From JBBQQK01 sp038216025 (lineage in GTDB: Bacteria; Patescibacteriota; UBA1384; XYA2-FULL-43-10; 1-14-0-10-43-13), in the NCBI GenBank assembly GCA_038216025.1, contig JBBQQK010000069.1, positions 1 through 6,170 of the forward strand: a stretch of DNA of 6,170 nucleotides. The letters are read 5' to 3'. The translations under genes were made by a program, and so were the position numbers. Position 1 is the stretch's first letter; the number at the start of each line of letters is the position of its first letter. Shown here one piece after another: positions 1 to 6,082 of the stretch. The notes under the pieces were generated by a model. The model was not told the origin of the DNA. It saw only the letters and a list, made by a program, of their open reading frames with translations, and did not search any database.

Positions 1-1
1 A

Positions 2-253
2 GTTACAATTAGAAATAAAAAGAATAGCATTAGATTACCGTTGTTTGTTAAAAAGCATAATGATGAAGGGCTTACATTTTATTACATGGGCGAAACTTCT
101 CCATTAGTTGACGAATTTGAGCAGATTGTAATGCCTATTGAGAATAATTCCAGACCTGTTTCAGTAGTTAAAATGAATCTAAAAATGAAATCACCAGTTG
201 AAAACAATATTTATGATTATATAACGACATTTGATGTAACCGAGAACAATTAA
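2..253 (+). CDS. C-terminal end of a DUF3427-type DEAD/DEAH helicase (5' end outside window)
   Basis: The frame is open from the left edge, so this is the last 83 codons of a longer gene; the TTG at 41 is an internal codon, not a start. The pattern is a basic strand ending in LPLFVKK, then GLTFYYMGE, an acidic loop, and PVSVVKMNLKMKSPVENNIYDYI. It resembles the end of DUF3427, the C-terminal domain of large SF2 helicases that often carry an N-terminal phospholipase-D-like nuclease. In those proteins the segment reads FV(K/R)...YLG(E/R) followed by a strand ending in a hydrophobic-Lys-Pro-Val motif. The helicase motor and any nuclease lie upstream and cannot be seen. The gene ends 33 nt before the next start, so the two are probably cotranscribed. 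The family call is from remembered pattern, fairly sure; the presence of a PLD domain is inference. Confidence 0.72.
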   Translation, partial: VTIRNKKNSIRLPLFVKKHNDEGLTFYYMGETSPLVDEFEQIVMPIENNSRPVSVVKMNLKMKSPVENNIYDYITTFDVTENN

Positions 254-286
254 TTTTATTTGAGTTGATGTGATGTGAGGTCTTAT

Positions 287-590
287 ATGGATGGAGAAAG
301 TTATTTTATAAAAAAGAAGTTGACTGGTCGGTTCTGAATCAGGGGCTGAGCATACCAGTAACCCTACAAAATCAGGTTTTTTTCTGATCAACAAGGATCT
401 TAAGCGTGGTGAACATCATATTGAGTACTTCTCAAGAACTTTCAACAACAGCTATAAGAATATAATAATTCTGTGCCCTAATCACCATTCTGTTATTCAC
501 AAGGACGAACCTCAATTTCACAGAAAACACCTGCTATTCGAATATAAGAATGGTTATCGAGAGAAGATTGTAGTCAATGAGCATTTGTAA
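287..590 (+). pseudogene. Broken ScoMcrA-like head / HNH endonuclease gene, two frame changes and internal deletion
   Basis: An ATG at 287 follows a GAGG-type ribosome binding site (277-280) and reads MDGESYFIKK before a stop at 335. The next frame down takes over inside a run of six A (310-315) and continues EVDWSVLNQGLSIPVTLQNQVFF to a stop at 385. The third frame takes over inside a run of seven T (377-383) and continues LINKDLKRGE. The joined text resembles the N-terminal head domain of ScoMcrA-like HNH nucleases, proteins that recognise modified DNA. At about 411-416 it jumps straight to HHIEYF, NNSYKNI and LCPNHH, the second half of an HNH fold with its metal-site His, Asn and His residues, ending at 590. 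The rest of the head domain and the front of the HNH fold (usually with a CxxC pair) are missing. The last frame has no ATG, GTG or TTG between 324 and the HNH motif. It is most likely a decayed gene; recoding or base-calling errors in the two homopolymers are alternatives. Confidence 0.65.
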
Positions 591-626
591 GATGAAAAGT
601 ATATTTATAAGCCTATATTGTACCCC

Positions 627-639
627 TTATTCCGAATAA
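627..639. promoter_or_regulatory. 13-bp palindrome, candidate operator
   Basis: TTATTC and GAATAA are perfect 6-bp inverted arms around one C. It lies 37 nt past the stop of the broken HNH gene and 117 nt before the ATG of the giant helicase. The compact arms and one-base centre suit a dimeric helix-turn-helix repressor. It could equally be chance in AT-rich DNA. No regulator gene is visible in the window. Confidence 0.3.
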
Positions 640-645
640 AAATGC

Positions 646-670
646 AACTATACTTATTATAGTTAAGTAT
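646..670. promoter_or_regulatory. Two overlapping inverted repeats, candidate operator or promoter region
   Basis: AACTATA (646-652) pairs perfectly with TATAGTT (658-664), and ATACTTA (650-656) pairs perfectly with TAAGTAT (664-670). The two 7-bp dyads overlap, so as RNA only one could form at a time; as DNA they look like staggered half-sites. TATACT (649-654) and TAAAAT (673-678 and 681-686) are -10-like hexamers in the same stretch, but I find no good TTGACA-like -35 at standard spacing, so no start site is called. This is the only gap in the window large enough to hold a promoter for the 5-kb gene. The rest of 591-755 shows nothing else coding. Confidence 0.4.
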
Positions 671-722
671 GGTAAAATAGTAAAATATACCTACAATAAC
701 CGCTGCTAACTTACAAACTAAT

Positions 723-753
723 ACAATTGTCTAATTGCAAGGAGCCACAATTG
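723..753 (+). promoter_or_regulatory. Ribosome binding site in the loop of a leader hairpin
   Basis: The Shine-Dalgarno AAGGAG (739-744) sits in a 16-nt loop between CAATTGT (724-730) and ACAATTG (747-753), a perfect 7-bp but AU-rich stem that ends two bases before the ATG at 756. Linear spacing from Shine-Dalgarno to ATG is 11 nt, longer than the usual 5-9. The site decides the start: the upstream in-frame TTG at 735 lies before the Shine-Dalgarno and would overlap it, so it is not the start. Any control of translation by this stem is inference. Confidence 0.5.
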
Positions 754-755
754 AA

Positions 756-3700
756 ATGAAATCAATCGCTTTTGTAGACTTGGAAGTTGTTCAGGAGACC
801 GGGAAGGTCAAAGATTATGGTTGTATCAAAAATGATGGTACAACCTTTCATTCAGGTTCGAGATCGAATTTTCAGCAGTTTCTTAACGGTACGGAGTATC
901 TTTGTGGACACAATCTACTAAAGCATGACATCAAGTTCATGAGTGAGATTGTTATGGGTATGAAGCTCCTCCAGGACCAGTTCATTGATACTCTTTTTCT
1001 TTCACCACTGCTTTTTCCGCGAAAGCCATACCATGCATTGTTAAAGGATGAAAAGCTACAAAAGGATGAATTAAACAATCCGCTTAGCGATGCAACAAAG
1101 GCTAAATGCCTTTTAGACGATGAGATAGCGGCATTTCTTCATCTTAACTCTGACATGCAGAAAATTTTATATTTACTTTTACGTTCTAAAACGCAGTTTA
1201 GTGCCTTTTTTAAATATATTGATTATAAATTTGAAGGGAATCCAATCGAGCTTATAAGAGCAGTATTTGCGAATACAATATGTGCTAAAGTCGATATTAA
1301 GAAACTAATAATTGAGAGCCCGATTGAACTTGCGTATTGTCTTTCTAATATAAATGTAAAGGACCGTTTTTCAGTTGTACCGCCTTGGGTGTGGAAGTCA
1401 TTCCCAAATACCGATAATGTGATGCATATCCTAAGGAACAATCCCTGCTTGGAGGGTTGCGCATATTGCAATCAAGCACTAGATCCAGTTAGAGGGCTTA
1501 AAAGATTTTTTGGCTTTGATTCATATCGGCTTTATGGAGACAAACCTTTACAGGAGAATGCCGTCATGGAAGCGCTAAGGGGGAAAGCGATACTAGTTAT
1601 TTTCCCTACCGGTGGTGGCAAATCCATTACATTCCAAGTACCTGCTTTGATGAGTGCTGAGACAGTCAAAGGGTTAACAGTTATTATTTCACCACTTCTG
1701 TCTTTGATGAAAGATCAAGTTGATAATCTTGACCAGGCGGGGATAACAGAAGCAGTAACAATAAATGGGATGCTAGACCCAATAGAACGCGCGAAGTCCA
1801 TAGAGAGAATAAAGGACGGATCTGCATCAATATTGTATATTTCACCGGAATCCCTGAGGTCCAGAACTATAGAGAGCCTTCTTTTGGGGAGGAAAATTGT
1901 GAGGTTCGTTATTGATGAAGCTCATTGTTTTTCTGCGTGGGGCCATGACTTTCGGGTGGATTATCTGTATATCGGCGATTTTATCAAAAATATTCAACAA
2001 AAAAAGAATTTATCCGAAACCATTCCTGTTTCTTGTTTTACTGCCACTGCCAAACCGGATGTTGTGGACGATATCTGCAACTATTTTAAAAATAAACTCG
2101 ACCTTGACTTGGAAGTTCTGCAGACAAATACGGCGAGGGAAAATCTAAGATACCAGGTAATCAAACAAAATGATGATATAGGGAAATATCAAACGCTGAG
2201 AAGTCTTATTGAAGCACGAACCTGTCCGACGATTGTTTATGTTTCCAGGACGAAGAGAGCAAGAGAATTGGCAGAGAATCTTTCCAAGGATGGATTTTCA
2301 GCCAAATGCTACCACGGACAGATGGATAGCAGAGATAAAAACGCAAATCAAAACTCCTTTATCGCCGGTGAAACTCGGATAATTGTCGCAACCTCCGCGT
2401 TTGGTATGGGGGTGGACAAAAAGGATGTTGGACTTGTTGTTCATTATGAAATCTCAGGTTCATTGGAAAACTATATACAAGAGGCAGGACGTGCCGGAAG
2501 AGATCAGAGCATTGTTGCGGAATGTTTTATTCTTTATTGCGAAGACGATCTTGATAAGCATTTTATTATGCTAAATCAGACAAAAATAAACATTAAAGAA
2601 ATTCAACAAATTTGGAAGGCAATAAAGGAACTCACTCGCTATAGGAATACAATCTCACAATCAGCTCTGGAGATTGCTATCAAAGCAGGTTGGGATGAAG
2701 CTATTGCCGATTTGGAAACTAGGGTGAAGACTGCTATTTGCGCTTTAGAGGAAGCCGGTTATCTTGAAAGAACACAAAATATGCCAAGGGTTTATGCCGA
2801 CAGCATCCTGTGCAAAAACACTATTGATGCCAGAAATGTAATCAGTAAGTCCGAAGATTTCACCGAAAATCAAAAGGAAAAGGCAATCCGAATTATGTCT
2901 AACTTAATTGCGAACCGTAGTCGGAGTAAAGGGGCTGGAGAGGAAGCCGAAGCCAGAGTTGATTATATCGCTGAAAACTTAGGTATGACAAAAGAGGAAG
3001 TTATTCATATCCTGAATGTACTACGAACGACAGGCTTACTTGCTGACACGAAGGATCTTCAGGTGTATATCTCCTGCGATGACAAAATAAAAAGCTCACT
3101 GAATATATTGAATGATTACGTTAAGATTGAAAGGTTTTTACTTGATAAAATCAATATTGAGGAGACAAAATACAATATCAAAGAGCTGAATGAAAAAGCT
3201 GGAGAAAGTGGATGTACTAGGGTAACTACCAAAAGAATTATGACAGTCATGCGTTTTTGGAAAATCAAACATTTGGCCGATTTTGTATATTTGGACAGTG
3301 ACAGGAACCATATATCCACTATTTCCAAGGAACCAACTGATAATATAAAAGCAAAAATCGAGATACCACAGGAACTAGCCCGCTTTATTGTGGAGCGTTT
3401 TTTTGAACTTGCTGGACAAATAGAGATCAACAAAGGCAAAGAAGAAGCACTCGTGAATTTTTCAGTCCACGACATAAAAAAAGCATATGATGAGCAAAAC
3501 ATTCTTTACAAAAACAATATCACAATACCGGATGTAGAGGATGCACTTTTTTACCTGTCACGGATTGAGGCTATAAAGATCGAAGGCGGGTTCATTGTTA
3601 TTTACAATCCTATGACAATAACAAAAGTTGAGGAAAAGTCAAGGAGCTTATACAAGAAAGATGATTACAAGATGCTTGAGCAGTTTTATCTGGGAAAAAT

Positions 3701-5783
3701 GCAGCAGATTCATATTGTGGGTGAATACGCGCGCAAAATGACTGAAGATTACAAGTCAGCTCTTGCGTTTGTCGATGATTATTTCACTATGAACTACGAT
3801 ACTTTTCTACTAAAATACTTTAAGGCAGACCGTAGAGAAGAGATTACCCGTAATATCACACCACAAAAATTTAGACAGCTTTTTGGGGAACTATCACCTA
3901 CGCAACTAAAAATAATTAAAGACAAAATTCACCAATACATCACGGTGCTCGCCGGCCCCGGCAGTGGCAAGACCAGAATTCTTGTTCACAAGCTGGCATC
4001 TTTAATTATGATGGAGGATGTTAGGCATGAACATCTTTTAATGCTTACTTTTACCCGTGCGGCCGCTACTGAATTTAAGCAAAGACTATATAAACTTATT
4101 GGTAATGCAGCCAAGTTTATTGAAATTAAAACTTTCCACTCCTATTGTTTCGATCTGCTGGGAAGAGTTGGCAATATTGAGAAGACCGAGCAGATTATTG
4201 CACAGACTGTAGAAAAAATCCGGAGCGGTGATGTGGAGCCTGGCCGTATCGCAAAGGCGGTTCTTGTCATAGACGAAGCGCAGGATCTGGATACGGGAGC
4301 ATATGAGCTGATCAATGTTTTGATTGAAAAAAACGAAGAAATGCGTGTAATAATGGTCGGGGATGACGACCAGAATATCTTTGAATTCCGTGGTTCCGAT
4401 TCGAAATATATGCAGAAGTTTATACATGAAAAGCAGGCTGAAAAATATGAGCTTATAACAAATTACCGCAGTAAAAACAATTTAGTTGAGTTTACCAACC
4501 AGTTTGCACTGCGAATGCCTAACAGATTGAAGCAGGAACCAATCAAATCTTATACGCTGGAAGACGGGCGTATAGATATAGTAAAATACAAGGGCAAGAA
4601 CTTAATTTATCCGTTTGGTGATGCCATATTAAAATCAGAGCTTCCCGGTACATACTGTGTTCTGACAAATACAAATGATCAGGCGTTATTGGTTTCAAGT
4701 TTGCTCCGTGACAGAGGTATACCGAATAAATTAATTCAATCTACTGATGGATTTCGCTTGCATGACTTAGCGGAACTGAGATATTTTAAGACTCTTATTT
4801 CCTTGCAGGAAGGCGTCACCGTAGTTGATAAGGATGTTTGGGAAACTGCAAAACATGAGCTTGAAACAAAATATCATAGGAGCGTATGGCTCGAAAACTG
4901 CCTTAAGATTATAAAAGATTTTGAATCGGTGAATCGTAGTCAGAAGTACATTTTGGATTGGGAGATGTTTATAAAAGAATCGAATTTCGAAGATTTTTAT
5001 TCGGGATCAAAGGGCAGCGTACTGGTCTCGACTATGCATAAAGCCAAAGGCAAGGAGTTTGATAACGTCTTTGTTATGCTTGAAAATTTCAGTCCTTCTT
5101 CTCCTGAAAAGATTAGACAACTATATGTTGCTTATACTCGTGCAAAAAATTACCTCGGCATACATCTATGTACAGACTTCCTTGATAATATCTCGGTGAC
5201 CAATCTTTTCCGGATTGAAAATAATTTAAATTTCCCTCCCTCAAATGAAGCAATCATCCAGACCGGAATGGGAGATGTTTTTCTGGACTATTTCATTCAA
5301 CGCCAGGAACTTGTTATGAGAATGCAAAGCGGAGATGCATTAAATTATTCAAACGGAGAATGTTTTGACAACAATGGTAAAAGTATTCTGAGGTTTTCCA
5401 AGAACTTCGTTGAAAGGCTAAAGGCACTTGAAGCCAAAGGGTTTGTGATTGATACGGCAACTGTTGGATTTATTGTCTACTGGAAGAAAGATACGGAAGT
5501 AATGAAGGGTAATTGGGAGAGCGCAGGGAAAGGGAACGGGGGGAATACTGGGAATGGTAATGGAGAGAATGCGGGGAAGCGTGCTGGGGAGAATAATGTA
5601 AAAATTAGTGGAGAGAATGTCAGAGAGAACGCAGGGATGGATTACGGGAAGGATACTGAGAAAAATGAAAGGAAGAGTATTGGGGAAAATGTCATGGAGA
5701 ATAAGTGGAAGGATTCTAAGGCTGTAAAAAATGAAAAGGAGTATCAGGTTATTTTGCCTGAACTGAGGCTTAGAAAGATGTGA
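756..5783 (+). CDS. Exonuclease-RecQ-UvrD fusion: dual-helicase protein of 1675 residues
   Basis: This is a cytoplasmic DNA-processing enzyme with two predicted ATP-driven DNA motors. Residues 1-130 look like a DEDD 3'-5' exonuclease: FVDLE (D8, E10), GHNLLKHD (D58) and LSDA (D112). A cysteine cluster, C231/C235/C238, precedes the first motor. RecQ-type SF2 helicase, about 245-600: FGFDSYR and PLQE, Walker A FPTGGGKS (283-290), DEAHCFSAWGHDFR (387-400), FTATA, ATSAFGMGVDK, and QEAGRAGRD (575-583). About 420 residues follow with winged-helix-like stretches and no RecQ-type CxxC zinc module. UvrD/Rep-type SF1 helicase, about 1046-1475: LSPTQ, AGPGSGKT (1066-1073), LTFTRAAATEF, TFHSYCFDLL, VIDEAQDLD, GDDDQNIFEFRG, NYRS, STMHKAKGKEF, and LYVAYTRAK. 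All core motifs are intact in both motors. The tail, GFIVYWKK...YQVILPELRLRK, is split by a low-complexity tract. The length fits giant RecQ-UvrD proteins of Bacteroidota and Bacillota. Its role in repair or defence is inferred; it is not the housekeeping recQ. Confidence 0.93.
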   Translation: MKSIAFVDLEVVQETGKVKDYGCIKNDGTTFHSGSRSNFQQFLNGTEYLCGHNLLKHDIKFMSEIVMGMKLLQDQFIDTLFLSPLLFPRKPYHALLKDEKLQKDELNNPLSDATKAKCLLDDEIAAFLHLNSDMQKILYLLLRSKTQFSAFFKYIDYKFEGNPIELIRAVFANTICAKVDIKKLIIESPIELAYCLSNINVKDRFSVVPPWVWKSFPNTDNVMHILRNNPCLEGCAYCNQALDPVRGLKRFFGFDSYRLYGDKPLQENAVMEALRGKAILVIFPTGGGKSITFQVPALMSAETVKGLTVIISPLLSLMKDQVDNLDQAGITEAVTINGMLDPIERAKSIERIKDGSASILYISPESLRSRTIESLLLGRKIVRFVIDEAHCFSAWGHDFRVDYLYIGDFIKNIQQKKNLSETIPVSCFTATAKPDVVDDICNYFKNKLDLDLEVLQTNTARENLRYQVIKQNDDIGKYQTLRSLIEARTCPTIVYVSRTKRARELAENLSKDGFSAKCYHGQMDSRDKNANQNSFIAGETRIIVATSAFGMGVDKKDVGLVVHYEISGSLENYIQEAGRAGRDQSIVAECFILYCEDDLDKHFIMLNQTKINIKEIQQIWKAIKELTRYRNTISQSALEIAIKAGWDEAIADLETRVKTAICALEEAGYLERTQNMPRVYADSILCKNTIDARNVISKSEDFTENQKEKAIRIMSNLIANRSRSKGAGEEAEARVDYIAENLGMTKEEVIHILNVLRTTGLLADTKDLQVYISCDDKIKSSLNILNDYVKIERFLLDKINIEETKYNIKELNEKAGESGCTRVTTKRIMTVMRFWKIKHLADFVYLDSDRNHISTISKEPTDNIKAKIEIPQELARFIVERFFELAGQIEINKGKEEALVNFSVHDIKKAYDEQNILYKNNITIPDVEDALFYLSRIEAIKIEGGFIVIYNPMTITKVEEKSRSLYKKDDYKMLEQFYLGKMQQIHIVGEYARKMTEDYKSALAFVDDYFTMNYDTFLLKYFKADRREEITRNITPQKFRQLFGELSPTQLKIIKDKIHQYITVLAGPGSGKTRILVHKLASLIMMEDVRHEHLLMLTFTRAAATEFKQRLYKLIGNAAKFIEIKTFHSYCFDLLGRVGNIEKTEQIIAQTVEKIRSGDVEPGRIAKAVLVIDEAQDLDTGAYELINVLIEKNEEMRVIMVGDDDQNIFEFRGSDSKYMQKFIHEKQAEKYELITNYRSKNNLVEFTNQFALRMPNRLKQEPIKSYTLEDGRIDIVKYKGKNLIYPFGDAILKSELPGTYCVLTNTNDQALLVSSLLRDRGIPNKLIQSTDGFRLHDLAELRYFKTLISLQEGVTVVDKDVWETAKHELETKYHRSVWLENCLKIIKDFESVNRSQKYILDWEMFIKESNFEDFYSGSKGSVLVSTMHKAKGKEFDNVFVMLENFSPSSPEKIRQLYVAYTRAKNYLGIHLCTDFLDNISVTNLFRIENNLNFPPSNEAIIQTGMGDVFLDYFIQRQELVMRMQSGDALNYSNGECFDNNGKSILRFSKNFVERLKALEAKGFVIDTATVGFIVYWKKDTEVMKGNWESAGKGNGGNTGNGNGENAGKRAGENNVKISGENVRENAGMDYGKDTEKNERKSIGENVMENKWKDSKAVKNEKEYQVILPELRLRKM
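5496..5735 (+). repeat. Purine-rich degenerate repeat tract encoding Gly/Glu/Asn/Lys low complexity
   Basis: Inside the giant helicase gene (residues about 1581-1660) the + strand becomes strongly purine-biased and C-poor. It is built from degenerate copies of a core like GGRGARAATG (for example at 5562, 5587, 5610 and 5682). A longer pair of related units starts near 5610 and 5682: GAGAATGTCAGAGAGAA compared with GAAAATGTCATGGAGAA. The protein shows recurrent GEN, GENV, ENAG and GNG. The frame stays open throughout and returns to conserved-looking sequence (EYQVILPEL), so the tract behaves as an in-frame expansion, probably a disordered, highly charged loop. Its boundaries are approximate. 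Confidence 0.7.
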
Positions 5784-5850
5784 GGGGATAAGTAAGATAT
5801 ATACTTGGTAAACAGCCAGTTAAAGCATATCCATTGATTTGACTAAACGA

Positions 5851-5868
5851 TGTCCGAAAAACAGGACA
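5851..5868. other. TGTCC/GGACA dyad, possibly a relic of an insertion-sequence end
   Basis: TGTCC and GGACA flank GAAAAACA. Read on the - strand it begins TGTCCTGTTTTTCGG, which resembles the TGTCC(A/T)GTTTTTGGG style of IS3-family (IS150 group) terminal repeats as I remember them. No transposase or matching second end is in the window, and the stem is only 5 bp with an 8-nt loop. It is best read as a possible scar, not a mobile element. Confidence 0.2.
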
Positions 5869-6041
5869 CGCATGAATAATATCAACATATTTATGAAAAG
5901 ACAAATAGCAAAAATGCAGAGTTGTGGTAATATTAGGGCAGGAAGAATTGCAATAAATCAGATCATCACAACAAGAGAGAATAACTTTTATTGTAGGAAT
6001 TTTAGGGTAGAAGCATTTTTATATGAACAAAAGAAAAAGGG

Positions 6042-6082
6042 CTAAAAAAAGGCAAGGGGACGTTTCGTTTGCCGCATTTTAG
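6042..6082. terminator. Nested stem-loop, possible bidirectional terminator or REP-like element
   Basis: CTAAAA (6042-6047) pairs with TTTTAG (6077-6082), GGCAA (6051-6055) with TTGCC (6069-6073), and ACG with CGT around a TTT loop (6060-6068), leaving GGGG (6056-6059) as a one-sided bulge. On the - strand the GC stem is followed directly by seven T (complement of 6044-6050), the layout of a rho-independent terminator. On the + strand it is followed after GCA by four T, so it could also close the helicase transcript about 260 nt past its stop. The GGGGACG core also resembles REP-type palindromes linked to Y1 (RAYT) transposases in other genomes; that is recall, not proof. Confidence 0.42.

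Noticed and set aside
41..253. Separate 70-codon gene starting at TTG 41
   Set aside because: The frame is open to the left edge and the family-like sequence already runs through LPLFVKK across the TTG, so this is the end of a longer gene.
597..630. AT-rich stem (ATAAG/CTTAT) as a terminator for the HNH remnant
   Set aside because: Only 5 bp around a 14-nt loop with no following T run.
735..755. In-frame TTG at 735 as the start of the giant helicase
   Set aside because: It lies upstream of and partly against the AAGGAG at 739-744, which can only serve a later start; the ATG at 756 gives a natural start just before the exonuclease motif FVDLE.
1912..2574. Short + strand open stretches within the RecQ part (1912-2148, 2383-2574)
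   Set aside because: They are out-of-frame shadows overlapping the DEAH and motif V/VI codons of an intact gene.
3116..4427. Open stretches on the - strand at 3116-3502 and 4086-4427
   Set aside because: They lie opposite conserved parts of the giant helicase; their translations look like reversed reading of it and have no domain pattern of their own.
5839..6045. Small gene of 57-68 codons after the helicase
   Set aside because: No strong ribosome binding site, Lys/Arg/Asn-rich translation typical of AT-rich noncoding DNA, and no family pattern recognised.
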